From Aquimonas sp041395245 (GTDB taxonomy: Bacteria > Pseudomonadota > Gammaproteobacteria > Xanthomonadales > Xanthomonadaceae), in the NCBI GenBank assembly GCA_041395245.1, contig JAWLAY010000017.1, forward strand, positions 1 through 64,000: a DNA stretch of 64,000 nt, given 5' to 3'. Positions 1 through 8,650 of the stretch are shown here, piece by piece (positions within the stretch are counted from its first letter, which is position 1; each line of letters starts with the position of its first letter). Below the pieces are notes generated by a model. It was not told where the DNA came from. It did no database searches and saw only the letters and a list, made by a program, of their open reading frames with translations. The position numbers and the translations under genes are program-made.

Positions 1-2
1 GT

Positions 3-974
3 TACCTGGTCAACCCCAGTCGCGTTGCCAACGTCAGCGTGGTGGCCTTGCAGGGTGATGAAACTTGGGATGATCCCACGAGCGGCATCACTGAATTGCA
101 CGACCATCCGCCGCTCCTGCTTAGCGGCGAATTCACCGGCGTCGCCAATCAGTCGCTGCCGTTCATGATCATCAACAATCACACCAAGTCGCGCAGTGGC
201 GTGGACACCAGCAACGCAAGCGGCGAACGCAATCGCGCCAAGCGCTTCCTGCAAGCCAAGTCGATTGCCACGCTGGTGCAGGATATTCAGACCGACCCGG
301 AACTCGCTGACATTCCCCTGATCGTGATCGGTGACCACAACGCCTACCAGTTCACCGACGGCTACGCCGATGTGGTCGGGCTGATTGCGGGTACCTACAA
401 CGATGCTGCCAACACCTGTGCGCCCAGTAATGGCGTCACCAACTGCAAACTTGGCACGCCCAACATCGTCAATCCGCCATTGCAGAACGCGGTCACGACC
501 TTGCCGTCCGTCGAGCAGTACTCCTACCGATTCACGGAAAACTTCGGCGCTGTGCAGGGTTCGACGGGGCGCGATGTGGCAACCAACCAGGTACTGGACC
601 ATGTGTTGATGAACACCGCGGCACAGCCGTTCTTTGCGGGCATGGCCTATGGGCGCGGCAATACCGATGCATCGATCCAGCGGACCTTCGTGTGCACCTA
701 CCCCAACTTCAATGCAGCATCTTGCGGTGTCGTTGCCCCCGCCACGGCCAGCGCCATCGGCGCATCAGACCATGACGGTCTGGTTGCTCGGTTTGACGCC
801 GACTGCTCGGGTGACGTAGCGCGTGACGGTGACGAAGACGGCATCTGCACGATTGCCGACAACTGCCCCGTGTTGGCAAACCCGGATCAGGTTGACGCCG
901 ACGCGGATGGCATCGGCGATGCCTGCGACGACGTGGTGAGCTTCCTGCTGTTCGTGGACGGGTTCGAAGACTGA
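3..974 (+). CDS. extracellular endonuclease/exonuclease/phosphatase-family nuclease (5' truncated)
   Basis: The reading frame is open to the window edge, so the N-terminus is missing. The first visible residues, YLVNPSRV, match the start of the catalytic half of ExeM/NucH-type extracellular nucleases. The EEP metal-dependent hydrolase core is seen in NNHTKSR, VIGDHNAYQF and the SDHDGL motif that carries the catalytic Asp-His near the domain end. A calcium-binding thrombospondin type 3-like stretch (DGDEDGI, DNCP, DADADGIGDACDD) follows, and the protein ends in LLFVDGFED. The likely role is secreted DNA degradation. Family call is good; substrate is inferred. Confidence 0.8.
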   Translation, partial: YLVNPSRVANVSVVALQGDETWDDPTSGITELHDHPPLLLSGEFTGVANQSLPFMIINNHTKSRSGVDTSNASGERNRAKRFLQAKSIATLVQDIQTDPELADIPLIVIGDHNAYQFTDGYADVVGLIAGTYNDAANTCAPSNGVTNCKLGTPNIVNPPLQNAVTTLPSVEQYSYRFTENFGAVQGSTGRDVATNQVLDHVLMNTAAQPFFAGMAYGRGNTDASIQRTFVCTYPNFNAASCGVVAPATASAIGASDHDGLVARFDADCSGDVARDGDEDGICTIADNCPVLANPDQVDADADGIGDACDDVVSFLLFVDGFED

Positions 975-980
975 CGGCAA

Positions 981-1060
981 GCCGTCCGCAGCGACGCTCC
1001 GCTGCGGACGGCCGGGCACGACACCAATGCAAAGGGCCACCCGCTGGGTGGCCCTTTTTT
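981..1060 (+). terminator. two consecutive hairpins, second a rho-independent terminator
   Basis: A perfect 13-bp stem (981-993 with 1000-1012, loop of 6) follows the nuclease stop codon directly. A second stem, AAGGGCCACCC with GGGTGGCCCTT around a GCT loop, runs into six T residues at 1055-1060 and is the canonical terminator. On the opposite strand the T tract is only three bases, so it mainly ends plus-strand transcription. Confidence 0.8.
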
Positions 1061-1088
1061 CGTCCACTGGAAAATCAGTCGCGCAGAA

Positions 1089-2348
1089 TCACGCGCTCAA
1101 GCGCCGGATACTGGCTCCCAGGCCGCCGAGCTTTTCTTCGATGCATTCGTAACCACGGTCAATGTGGTAGATCCGGTCGATCAAGGTTTCGCCCTCCGCG
1201 ACCAGACCCGCCAGCACCAGACTGGCCGACGCGCGCAGGTCCGTCGCCATGATCGGCGCGGCGGTCAAGCGGTCCACACCGCGCACGATTGCGGAATTGC
1301 CCTCGACGCGAATATCCGCGCCCAAGCGGCGCAATTCCTCGATGTGCATGAAGCGATTCTCGAAAATCGTTTCGGTCACGATACCCACCCCTTCGGCGAC
1401 CGCATTCAATGCGACGAACTGTGCCTGCATGTCGGTGGGAAACGCGGGATACGGTGCGGTCGTCAAGTCGACAGCCCGTGGGCGGCGGCCCTGCATGTCG
1501 AGTTCGATCCAGTCCGGACCGGTGTTGATGTGGGCGCCGGCTTTCTCCAGCTTGACCAACACGGCATCCAGCAGGTCGGCCCGCGCCCGCTTGGCGAGTA
1601 CACGACCACGGGTAATCGCTCCGGCGACCAGAAATGTTCCGGTTTCGATGCGGTCTGCCTGCACGTCGTAACGACAGCCATGCAGGCGCTCGACGCCTTC
1701 CACCGTGATCGTGCTCGTCCCTGCGCCGCTGATTCGGGCGCCCATCGCGGTCAGGCACGCGGCGAGATCGACGACCTCGGGTTCCTGCGCCGCGTTCTCG
1801 ATGAGGGTGGTTCCATGCGCCAGCGTCGCGGCCATCAGGATGTTCTCGGTACCGGTCACGGTCACCATGTCCATCACGATGCGTGTGCCACGCAGACGTC
1901 CCGCCTTGGCACGGATGAACCCGCCTTCGACCGTGATCTGCGCGCCCATCGCCTCCAATCCGCGAATATGTTGGTCGACCGGTCGCGAGCCGATGGCACA
2001 ACCGCCTGGAAGACTCACTTCGCCTGTTCAGCGGCCACCAAGGGGCCAAGAACCAGAATCGACGCGCGCATGTCTTTGACCAACTCATACGGGGCAACGA
2101 AGCGATCCACGGTGCGCGCATCGATATTGTCCACACGCATCTTGATCACCCATCGCGACCTATGCACCCATCTGCCCGAGCAACTCAAGCGTGGTCGTCA
2201 CATCCTGCAGATGCGGCACGTTGCCGATGTCGACCTCACCATCCGACAACAAACTGGCACACAGAATCGGCAACACCGCATTCTTCGCGCCCGAGATGCG
2301 CACTTCGCCATCCAGCCGGTGGCCGCCGACGACCGCGATGCGAGCCAT
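1089..2348 (-). CDS. murA: UDP-N-acetylglucosamine 1-carboxyvinyltransferase, interrupted by two compensating frameshifts
   Basis: MurA transfers enolpyruvate from PEP to UDP-GlcNAc, the first committed step of peptidoglycan synthesis in the cytoplasm. The N-terminus (MARIAVVGGHRLDGEVRISG, then KNAVLPI) starts at 2348 and stays in frame to a TAG at about 2160. The next block (VDNIDARTVDRFVAPYELV, MRASILVLGPL) is in a second frame to about 2020. The rest (VSLPGGCAIGSRPVDQH to the C-terminus) returns to a further frame. The net change is +1 and then -1, so the whole span is 1260 nt, exactly a normal 419-residue MurA. Either two sequencing indels or a decayed copy; MurA is normally essential, so error is favoured. 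Confidence 0.88.
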
Positions 2349-2583
2349 CAGCGCGCTCCTGCTTTGTCGGGGTCTGCGTGCGCAGGGAAAGGGCGTGGAT
2401 CTCGCCAGCTCCATCAGGCTGCCGAGCGTCGATAAACCAGGCGGTGACGAGCCAATGGGCAGTTTGCCGGCGAACTGGGCAGACACCACGCGGGCTTCAA
2501 AAATGACACCGTCGTCGCTGCCGACCCGACGTCGGCGTCGGGCAGGCCCTGCAGAATCAGTTGCTTGACGTATCGGGAGTCAT
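2348..2583 (-). pseudogene. ibaG: BolA/IbaG-family protein broken by several single-base indels
   Basis: No single frame is open, but joining frames gives a BolA-family protein: MTPDT, VKQLILQGLPDADV, VGSDDGVIFEARVV, SAQFAGKLPI, RHRLVY, TLGSL, GEIHALSLRTQTP and KAGAR. About five one-base deletions and one insertion explain the breaks. The net -4 turns 236 nt into 240 nt, or 79 residues, the usual IbaG size. The stop would overlap the murA start as TGATG, and ibaG directly before murA is the known gammaproteobacterial order. IbaG/BolA proteins work with monothiol glutaredoxins in Fe-S handling. Reconstruction was done by eye; the identity is fairly secure, true inactivation is not. Confidence 0.7.
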
Positions 2584-2731
2584 GGGATCACTGAATGTCG
2601 TGATGTTCACTCTTCGGCGGCTAAAGGCCGGTGGTGCGGGCTGCGTTAGAATGGCCGCAGATGATAGCGAATAGCCCCGCAGCCGACACCTGCGGCCACC
2701 CGATCGATTCAGCTCACGTGTCCCCTCGCCC

Positions 2732-3754
2732 ATGAATGCGCAAGTCCAAGTCCTCTCTAGCCCCCGCGATGCCACAGGTCTTTCTGCGGACGCGTTGATC
2801 CGGAGCGGGCAGAACGTCATCGACATCGAGCGGAACGCCATTCAGGCCTTGCGTGACCACATCGATGCCAGCTTTGTCGCCGCCTGCCGCGTGATGTTCG
2901 CTTGCCGCGGACGAGTCGTTGCCTGCGGAATGGGAAAGTCGGGGCATATCGCAAGGAAGATTGCGGCGACGCTGGCGTCCACCGGCACGCCCTCCTTCTA
3001 CGTCCATCCCGGTGAGGCCAGCCACGGCGATCTGGGCATGATCACCGATGCGGATGTGGTCCTTGCGGTATCCAACTCCGGCGAGACGGATGAATTGCTG
3101 ACCATCCTTCCCGTGCTGAAGCGTCAGGGCAATGCGCTGATCGCAATGACAGGTCGACCGCAGTCGACCCTGGCCACCGTCGCCGATGTCCACCTCGATG
3201 TCTCGGTACCGGCGGAAGCCTGCTCGCTTGGCCTTGCACCGACTTCCAGCACGACGGCTGCACTGGTCATGGGCGATGCACTTGCCGTGGCGCTGCTGGA
3301 TGCACGCGGCTTCACCGCAGATGATTTCGCGCGTTCTCATCCGGCAGGTGCCCTGGGGCGCCGATTGCTTTTGCACATCAGTGATGTCATGCATCAAGGA
3401 AGTCAGGTGCCCACCGTTCACTTGCAGGCGAGCCTTAGCGAAGCTTTGGTGGAGATGAGCCGCAAGCGCCTGGGGATGACCGCCGTCGTCGACGCGGAAC
3501 AGCATCTGTGCGGTATTTTCACCGACGGCGACTTGCGCCGGACCCTGGATGACGGGGCCTGCGATCTGCGCACCACGCCGGTGGCGCAGGTCATGAACAC
3601 ACATCCGAAGACCATCCGCTCGGATCAACTCGCCGTGGAAGCCGCGCGTTTGATGGAATCCCATCAAATCAGTGCGCTGGTGGTCGTGGATGGCGAACAC
3701 CGTGTTGTCGGTGCACTGAACATCCACGACCTGCTGCGCGCCAGAGTGGTCTGA
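2732..3754 (+). CDS. kdsD: arabinose-5-phosphate isomerase (SIS + two CBS domains)
   Basis: Converts ribulose-5-phosphate to arabinose-5-phosphate, the first step of Kdo synthesis for LPS. An SIS sugar-isomerase domain covers about residues 45-190, with GMGKSG at 66-71, EASHGDLGMI near 95-104 and SNSGET at 114-119. Two CBS domains fill about 205-340. The length (340 aa) is slightly above E. coli KdsD (328). It opens the plus-strand cluster that continues with kdsC and lptC-A-B, divergent from ibaG-murA, as in E. coli. Confidence 0.95.
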   Translation: MNAQVQVLSSPRDATGLSADALIRSGQNVIDIERNAIQALRDHIDASFVAACRVMFACRGRVVACGMGKSGHIARKIAATLASTGTPSFYVHPGEASHGDLGMITDADVVLAVSNSGETDELLTILPVLKRQGNALIAMTGRPQSTLATVADVHLDVSVPAEACSLGLAPTSSTTAALVMGDALAVALLDARGFTADDFARSHPAGALGRRLLLHISDVMHQGSQVPTVHLQASLSEALVEMSRKRLGMTAVVDAEQHLCGIFTDGDLRRTLDDGACDLRTTPVAQVMNTHPKTIRSDQLAVEAARLMESHQISALVVVDGEHRVVGALNIHDLLRARVV

Positions 3755-3758
3755 ACGG

Positions 3759-4316
3759 ATGAGCACGTCTCTCTCGCAACGTCTTCTGCCGGACTCGGTA
3801 ATCGCACTCGGCCGGCAGATTCGATTGCTTGCACTGGACGTCGACGGCACCTTGACGGACGGTCGACTGCTGTTTGCCGACGACGGCACCGAACTCAAAG
3901 CTTTTCACGTGCTGGACGGACAGGGCTTGAAGCTGCTGGAGCGCATCGGCATTGCCGTGGCCTTGATCACCGCGCGCAAGAGCAATCTGGTGGAGCGCCG
4001 CGCGGCGGATCTCGGCATTCCCCATGTGATACAGGGATGCCACGACAAGGGCATGGCGTTGCAACAACTGGCCGAGCAGTTGGCCATTCCTCTGGCGCAA
4101 GCGGCGTTCATGGGCGACGACCTGCCCGACCTCAGCGCGATGCGCCGGGCGGGTCTGAGCATTGCCCCCGCCAATGCGCACCCGTGGGTCGCGCAGCGCG
4201 TACATCTTCAGACCGCGTTGCGCGGCGGCCAGGGGGCGGTCCGCGAGGTCTGTGATTGGCTGATCGATGTCCAGCACCAGCGCGATAACCTTCTGCGCGT
4301 ATGGCTGGGCCCATGA
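3759..4316 (+). CDS. kdsC: 3-deoxy-D-manno-octulosonate 8-phosphate phosphatase
   Basis: HAD-superfamily phosphatase that removes phosphate from Kdo-8-P to give Kdo. The nucleophile motif DVDGTLTDG lies at residues 27-35 (Asp27, Asp29), ITAR marks motif II near 70-73, and GDDLPD at 119-124 is the metal-binding motif. At 185 aa it has the short, capless build of KdsC. It begins 4 nt after the kdsD stop, and its TGA overlaps the lptC ATG, so the genes are translationally coupled. Confidence 0.95.
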   Translation: MSTSLSQRLLPDSVIALGRQIRLLALDVDGTLTDGRLLFADDGTELKAFHVLDGQGLKLLERIGIAVALITARKSNLVERRAADLGIPHVIQGCHDKGMALQQLAEQLAIPLAQAAFMGDDLPDLSAMRRAGLSIAPANAHPWVAQRVHLQTALRGGQGAVREVCDWLIDVQHQRDNLLRVWLGP

Positions 4317-4897
4317 ATCTGCGCGTTTTGTCCGTGATTCTTCTGGTGCTGGCTGCAGTCGGCAGTTCGTGGTGGCTGTGGTTGCTGCAAGACAAGCCTA
4401 CCGAGAACGTCCTGCTCGGCCCGCCTCGATCCGACTATCAACTGCTCGATTTCCAGATGGTGGCGCTCGACAAAGACGGTCACGAGGCGTTTTCGGCGAG
4501 TGGTCCGCAACTCGCGCGCCATCCCACGGCGGGAACCCTGACCGTGATCGCACCGCAATTCACCTTTCCCGATGCCAAGGGCGAGCGCTGGCAGGCCAAA
4601 TCGGCGCAGGCGTGGATCAGTGCGGATGGTGAAGAATTGCGGCTGCTGTCCGACGTAGTCATCGATGGTGCGGCAACCGCGCAGCGCAATACCCGCATCG
4701 AAACCGACCGCCTGGACGTGTTTCCCCAGTCCAGCACGCTGCAGAGCGATCACACCGTGACCATCCGAGACGCCGCTTCTATACTGCAGGGCACCGGATT
4801 GCGCGCGGACCTGAACACGCGTCGCTTCCAGCTCCTTTCAAAGGTCAGTGCCCGATATGTTCCAGCCACTTCCCCGCCTGCCAGCCTCACGCCCTGA
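4313..4897 (+). CDS. lptC: LPS export ABC transporter periplasmic protein LptC
   Basis: Bitopic inner-membrane protein that takes LPS from the LptB2FG transporter and passes it to LptA. One N-terminal membrane helix (about residues 4-22) is followed by the LptC/OstA-like beta-jellyroll, with a typical segment YQLLDFQMVALDKDG. ATG 4313 is chosen over the in-frame codon at 4301 because it overlaps the kdsC stop as ATGA. The product has 194 aa, the normal size. The 3' end overlaps lptA. Confidence 0.9.
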   Translation: MNLRVLSVILLVLAAVGSSWWLWLLQDKPTENVLLGPPRSDYQLLDFQMVALDKDGHEAFSASGPQLARHPTAGTLTVIAPQFTFPDAKGERWQAKSAQAWISADGEELRLLSDVVIDGAATAQRNTRIETDRLDVFPQSSTLQSDHTVTIRDAASILQGTGLRADLNTRRFQLLSKVSARYVPATSPPASLTP

Positions 4898-5411
4898 GCA
4901 CCCGAGACGCCTGACTGCAACCAGCCTGCTGTTGGCGCTCGCGTGCCTCCATGGCACTGCCGGTGCGGCAACCGCCGACCGTCAGCAGCCGGTCGATGTC
5001 AGTGCCAACGATATTGACGGCAGCCTCGCCGATGATGGCGAATCGATCCTGCGCGGTGCCGTGCACATCACCCAAGGCAGCCTGGAAATCCAGTCCGGCG
5101 TCGCTCGCGTGACGCGCGTGGGCGGCGAACTGAGTCGCGTGATGCTGGAGGGCGAACCGGCGACACTGAAACAGCTGGATGATCAGGGCCAGGTTATCAA
5201 CGCCAAGGCCCGCGAGATCATTTTTCAACCGGCGGAAGATCAGATCGAACTGCGCGGCGGCGTGGTCATCGAACAGCCGCAGGGAAATCTGACCGGGGAG
5301 CGAATCACCTACCATCTGGGAACCGGCCGGATTCAAGCCGACGGTCAGGGTGGTCGGGTTTCCATGAGAATGAACCCCAAGCCCGCGAAGACCGACAGCG
5401 GAGCGCAATAA
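4857..5411 (+). CDS. lptA: lipopolysaccharide transport periplasmic protein LptA
   Basis: Periplasmic bridge protein that carries LPS between LptC and LptD. A signal peptide (basic PRRL then TATSLLLALACL, cleavage near GTAGA-ATA) precedes an OstA/LptA domain with the usual pattern VDVSANDIDG, ILRGAVHITQG and LTGERITYHL. ATG 4857 or GTG 4848 could be the start; both give a good signal peptide. The 5' end lies inside lptC, and the stop overlaps the lptB start as TAATG. Confidence 0.92.
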   Translation: MFQPLPRLPASRPEHPRRLTATSLLLALACLHGTAGAATADRQQPVDVSANDIDGSLADDGESILRGAVHITQGSLEIQSGVARVTRVGGELSRVMLEGEPATLKQLDDQGQVINAKAREIIFQPAEDQIELRGGVVIEQPQGNLTGERITYHLGTGRIQADGQGGRVSMRMNPKPAKTDSGAQ

Positions 5412-6130
5412 TGCTGATCGCCAAGGCGCTGCGTAAGCGCTACCAGAAGCGTGAAGTCGTGCGCGATTTTTCCCTGCGACTGAATCCCGGCGAAGTCGTT
5501 GGCCTGCTTGGACCGAACGGCGCGGGCAAAACCACTTGTTTCTACATGATTGTGGGACTGGTCGCGACGGACGGCGGGCAGATCACCCTGGATGGTCAGG
5601 ACATCACCAGCATGCCGATGCATAGCCGCGCCAGGCTGGGCGTCGGCTATTTACCGCAGGAAGCGTCGGTGTTTCGGCGCTTGACGGTGGCCGAAAACAT
5701 TCTCGCCATCCTTGAATTGCGCTCCGACTTGAAGCCAGGCGAGCGCCAACGCGAACTGGATGGCCTGCTTGACGAACTGCAGGTCAGCCATATCGCCGAA
5801 CAACCCGGCGCAAGCCTGTCGGGCGGCGAGCGGCGACGTGTCGAAATTGCCCGCGCACTCGCGGCGAAGCCCCGTTTCATGCTGCTGGACGAGCCCTTCG
5901 CCGGTGTCGACCCTATCTCAGTGGGCGAAATCCAGAAAATCGTGCGTCACCTCAAGGCACGGAAAATCGGTGTTCTGATCACCGACCACAATGTCCGCGA
6001 AACGCTGGGCATCTGTGATCGCGCCTATATCCTCAACGATGGCGGCGTTCTTGCAGAGGGAACACCAGAAGCCGTTCTGGCCAATCCCGATGTTCGCCGG
6101 GTCTATCTGGGCGACAGTTTCAGGATGTAA
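5411..6130 (+). CDS. lptB: LPS export ABC transporter ATP-binding protein LptB
   Basis: ATPase that powers LPS extraction from the inner membrane by LptFG. Walker A GPNGAGKTT is at residues 34-42, the LSGGERRR signature near 136-143, and Walker B FMLLDEPFAGVDP near 156-168, followed by the switch histidine in ITDHNV. The length (239 aa) is typical. lptFG are not in the window, as is usual. The stop overlaps the rpoN start as TAATG. Confidence 0.96.
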   Translation: MLIAKALRKRYQKREVVRDFSLRLNPGEVVGLLGPNGAGKTTCFYMIVGLVATDGGQITLDGQDITSMPMHSRARLGVGYLPQEASVFRRLTVAENILAILELRSDLKPGERQRELDGLLDELQVSHIAEQPGASLSGGERRRVEIARALAAKPRFMLLDEPFAGVDPISVGEIQKIVRHLKARKIGVLITDHNVRETLGICDRAYILNDGGVLAEGTPEAVLANPDVRRVYLGDSFRM

Positions 6131-7650
6131 TGCTCAAACCTAGCCTGCAACTTCGTCTGGGGCAGCAACTCACGCTGACCCCGCAATTGCGTCAGGCCAT
6201 TCGCCTGCTGCAGATGTCGAGTCTCGAACTCGAGACGGAAGTGCGTTCGGTGCTGGAAAGCAACCCGCTACTGGAACTCGACGAAAGCGACCCCGGTGCG
6301 GAAGGCTCGACCGAACTGCTGGATGAGCGCGACATCGGTGAGGCGATGCAGCGCGGAGAGAGCGAATTTGCTGCCTCGGACACAGTCTCGACGGAGACCT
6401 TCGATTCACGCGACGAGGTCGCCACCCAGTCCAGCGACACGGACACCGTGATCGATAGTCCGCTCGATTACGAACCCGAATGGGATACTGAGCCCTCGCT
6501 GGGCGGCGTAAGCGGGAGCGGATCAGATCAGGACGACCGCCTCGACTGCCAGCAGGATGCCGCTTCGGAAACCCTGTTGGACCATCTGCTTTGGCAATTG
6601 AACCTCACACCGATGTCGGCACGCGACCATGCCATCGCGCTGGCTCTGATCGATGCCATTGGTGAGGACGGCTACCTGTCGGAAAGCGTGGAAGCGATTC
6701 GCGACGGCCTTGCGCCGGAGATCGAGGTTGAAACGGACGAAATCGAAGCGGTATTGCACCGCATTCAACGCTTCGACCCGCTGGGTGTGGCGGCGCGCTC
6801 GCTGTCCGAGTGTCTGTGGGTTCAGCTCACCGAACAGGACCCCAATCTGCCCTCACGTGCGCTGGCGATGGACCTGGCGAAGCACCATCTTGAGGCGCTG
6901 GCGAAGTTGGGCAATGACAAACTTGCCCAGCAACTGGGCGTGTCGAAGGCCGACATGAATCACGCGGTAGCGCTGTTGCGCTCACTCGATCCGCGGCCAG
7001 GCTCGCAGATCAGCAGCACGGCGGTGGAATACGTCACACCAGACGCTTTTGCCATCCGCCATCATGGCGGCTGGCGCGTTCAACTCGCGTCCGCCTGCCT
7101 GCCCAGACTGGGCATCAACCGTCATTACGAGTCCCTGATCGGACACGCGAGCCGAAGCGATTCCAGCTATCTGCGTGGCCAGTTGCAGGAAGCACGCTGG
7201 CTGATCAAGAGCCTGGAAACACGCGCGGATACCGTCCTGCGGGTTGCGCAGTGCATCGTGCGCCATCAGACCGGATTTCTCGAACACGGCCCGGAAGCCA
7301 TGCGCCCGCTGGTTCTGCGCGAGATCGCCGAAGAACTGGAACTGCACGAGTCGACCATTTCGCGGGTGACAACGCGAAAGTACCTGCATACGCCGCGTGG
7401 CACCTTCGAATTCAAGTTCTTCTTTTCATCGGGTGTCGCCACGGTCGATGGCGGTGGCGCGTCCAGTACCGCGATTCAAGCCATGATCAAGCGGATGATT
7501 GACGCCGAAGACCCGCGCAAACCGCTCTCCGACGCCAAACTGACGGCGGAACTGAAGAGCCAGGGCATCACGTTGGCTCGCCGAACCGTGGCAAAATACC
7601 GCGAAGCGATGAATGTGCCGTCTTCCAACGAACGTCAACGCGTCAGTTGA
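6130..7650 (+). CDS. rpoN: RNA polymerase sigma-54 factor
   Basis: Sigma-54, which needs AAA+ activators to open promoters of the -24/-12 class. The N-terminal region I is glutamine- and leucine-rich (LRLGQQLTLTPQLRQAIRLL), region II (about residues 50-130) is acidic, and the core-binding and DNA-binding domains follow. The RpoN box, ARRTVAKYRE, is intact at residues 483-492. The length (506 aa) is slightly above E. coli RpoN. Placement between lptB and hpf/ptsN is the classic arrangement. Confidence 0.97.
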   Translation: MLKPSLQLRLGQQLTLTPQLRQAIRLLQMSSLELETEVRSVLESNPLLELDESDPGAEGSTELLDERDIGEAMQRGESEFAASDTVSTETFDSRDEVATQSSDTDTVIDSPLDYEPEWDTEPSLGGVSGSGSDQDDRLDCQQDAASETLLDHLLWQLNLTPMSARDHAIALALIDAIGEDGYLSESVEAIRDGLAPEIEVETDEIEAVLHRIQRFDPLGVAARSLSECLWVQLTEQDPNLPSRALAMDLAKHHLEALAKLGNDKLAQQLGVSKADMNHAVALLRSLDPRPGSQISSTAVEYVTPDAFAIRHHGGWRVQLASACLPRLGINRHYESLIGHASRSDSSYLRGQLQEARWLIKSLETRADTVLRVAQCIVRHQTGFLEHGPEAMRPLVLREIAEELELHESTISRVTTRKYLHTPRGTFEFKFFFSSGVATVDGGGASSTAIQAMIKRMIDAEDPRKPLSDAKLTAELKSQGITLARRTVAKYREAMNVPSSNERQRVS

Positions 7651-7814
7651 TTGCATGACTCCGCACCGCCCCCATATCGACATCAGGCCAAAGGCGGCCC
7701 GGCGATTGCAGGCGGAATGCAACCGGATGCGCCTTGTGGCCGCATCCGCATCACCGGTGCCGGAGCGCGCACTTGTGGTGCTTGTTTTCAGCGCTCCAGA
7801 TACGGAGGTCTGTC

Positions 7815-8141
7815 ATGCGGTTTGACATCAGTGGACATCAGGTCGAAGTCACGGCGGCATTGCGTCAGTACGTGGAGTCCAAGCTCGAGCGCCCGGCGCG
7901 CCACTTCGATCACCTGCTCACGGTGCACGTCATCCTGTCGGTTGAAAAGCTCGCGCACAAAGCGGAGGCCACGATCAACGTGTCTGGCCGCAGCTTCCAT
8001 GCCGAATCCGTCGCGGAGAGCATGTATGCCGCCATTGATCTGCTGGCCGACAAGCTGGATCGTCAGATCCTCAAGCACAAGGAAAAAATCACCGATCACC
8101 ATCGTGGCGAGGCCATCTCCCACGACGATGTGGTCGGCTGA
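7815..8141 (+). CDS. hpf: ribosome hibernation promoting factor (short HPF)
   Basis: Binds the 30S decoding centre in stationary phase and helps form 100S dimers. MRFDISGHQVEVTAALRQYV and the E-x-A-E segment HKAEATINVSG are typical; the C-terminus carries HKEKI. At 108 aa it is the short form without the dimerisation tail. The start at 7815 is set by a strong GGAGG at 7804-7808. About 165 nt of non-coding DNA separate it from rpoN, the only sizeable gap in this run, so a separate promoter is likely. Confidence 0.93.
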   Translation: MRFDISGHQVEVTAALRQYVESKLERPARHFDHLLTVHVILSVEKLAHKAEATINVSGRSFHAESVAESMYAAIDLLADKLDRQILKHKEKITDHHRGEAISHDDVVG

Positions 8142-8165
8142 GCACCGGTCCGAGTCTGATTATTC

Positions 8166-8636
8166 ATGTTACTGATCGATCTACTGACGCCCCATCGCAC
8201 CGCGGTGGGCGTCAACGTCAGCAGTAAGAAGCGCCTGCTGGAGCGCTTGGCGACCGATTTGGCGGAAGGCCAGGGCGAAATTGTCCAGCAAGCCATCTTC
8301 GAGAGCCTGTTTGCACGAGAGAAACTTGGCTCGACCGGACTCGGACGCGGCGTCGCCATTCCTCATGGGCGCACTCCCGGACTGCATTCGGCGGTTGGCG
8401 CCTTCGTTCGACTCTCCGAGCCCGTCGATTTCAGTGCCATCGATGGCGCGCCCGTTGATCTGGTATTTGCCTTGGCGGTACCCGAGCACTTCAGCCATCA
8501 GCATTTGATCCTGCTGTCGCAGTTGGCCGAGATGTTTGGCGATGCCGGTTTTTGCCAGCGCCTGCGCGCAGCGCCCGACAATGCCAGCCTCTACGCATTG
8601 CTGGCGGAGTGGCAACTGACCCACGCGGCAGCCTGA
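8166..8636 (+). CDS. ptsN: nitrogen-regulatory PTS IIA component (EIIA-Ntr)
   Basis: Accepts phosphate from HPr/NPr and in other proteobacteria controls potassium transport and other regulators. The phosphorylated histidine is His67 in GVAIPHGRT. At 156 aa it is a stand-alone fructose/mannitol-type EIIA, with no transport domain. The rpoN-hpf-ptsN linkage is conserved. Here it is followed by hprK rather than directly by rapZ. Confidence 0.94.
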   Translation: MLLIDLLTPHRTAVGVNVSSKKRLLERLATDLAEGQGEIVQQAIFESLFAREKLGSTGLGRGVAIPHGRTPGLHSAVGAFVRLSEPVDFSAIDGAPVDLVFALAVPEHFSHQHLILLSQLAEMFGDAGFCQRLRAAPDNASLYALLAEWQLTHAAA

Positions 8637-8650
8637 AACGAGCACGCGCC

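Noticed and set aside
7651..7814. A small gene between rpoN and hpf
   Set aside because: Short frames there overlap hpf in other frames and have no ribosome site; the region is more likely the hpf leader.
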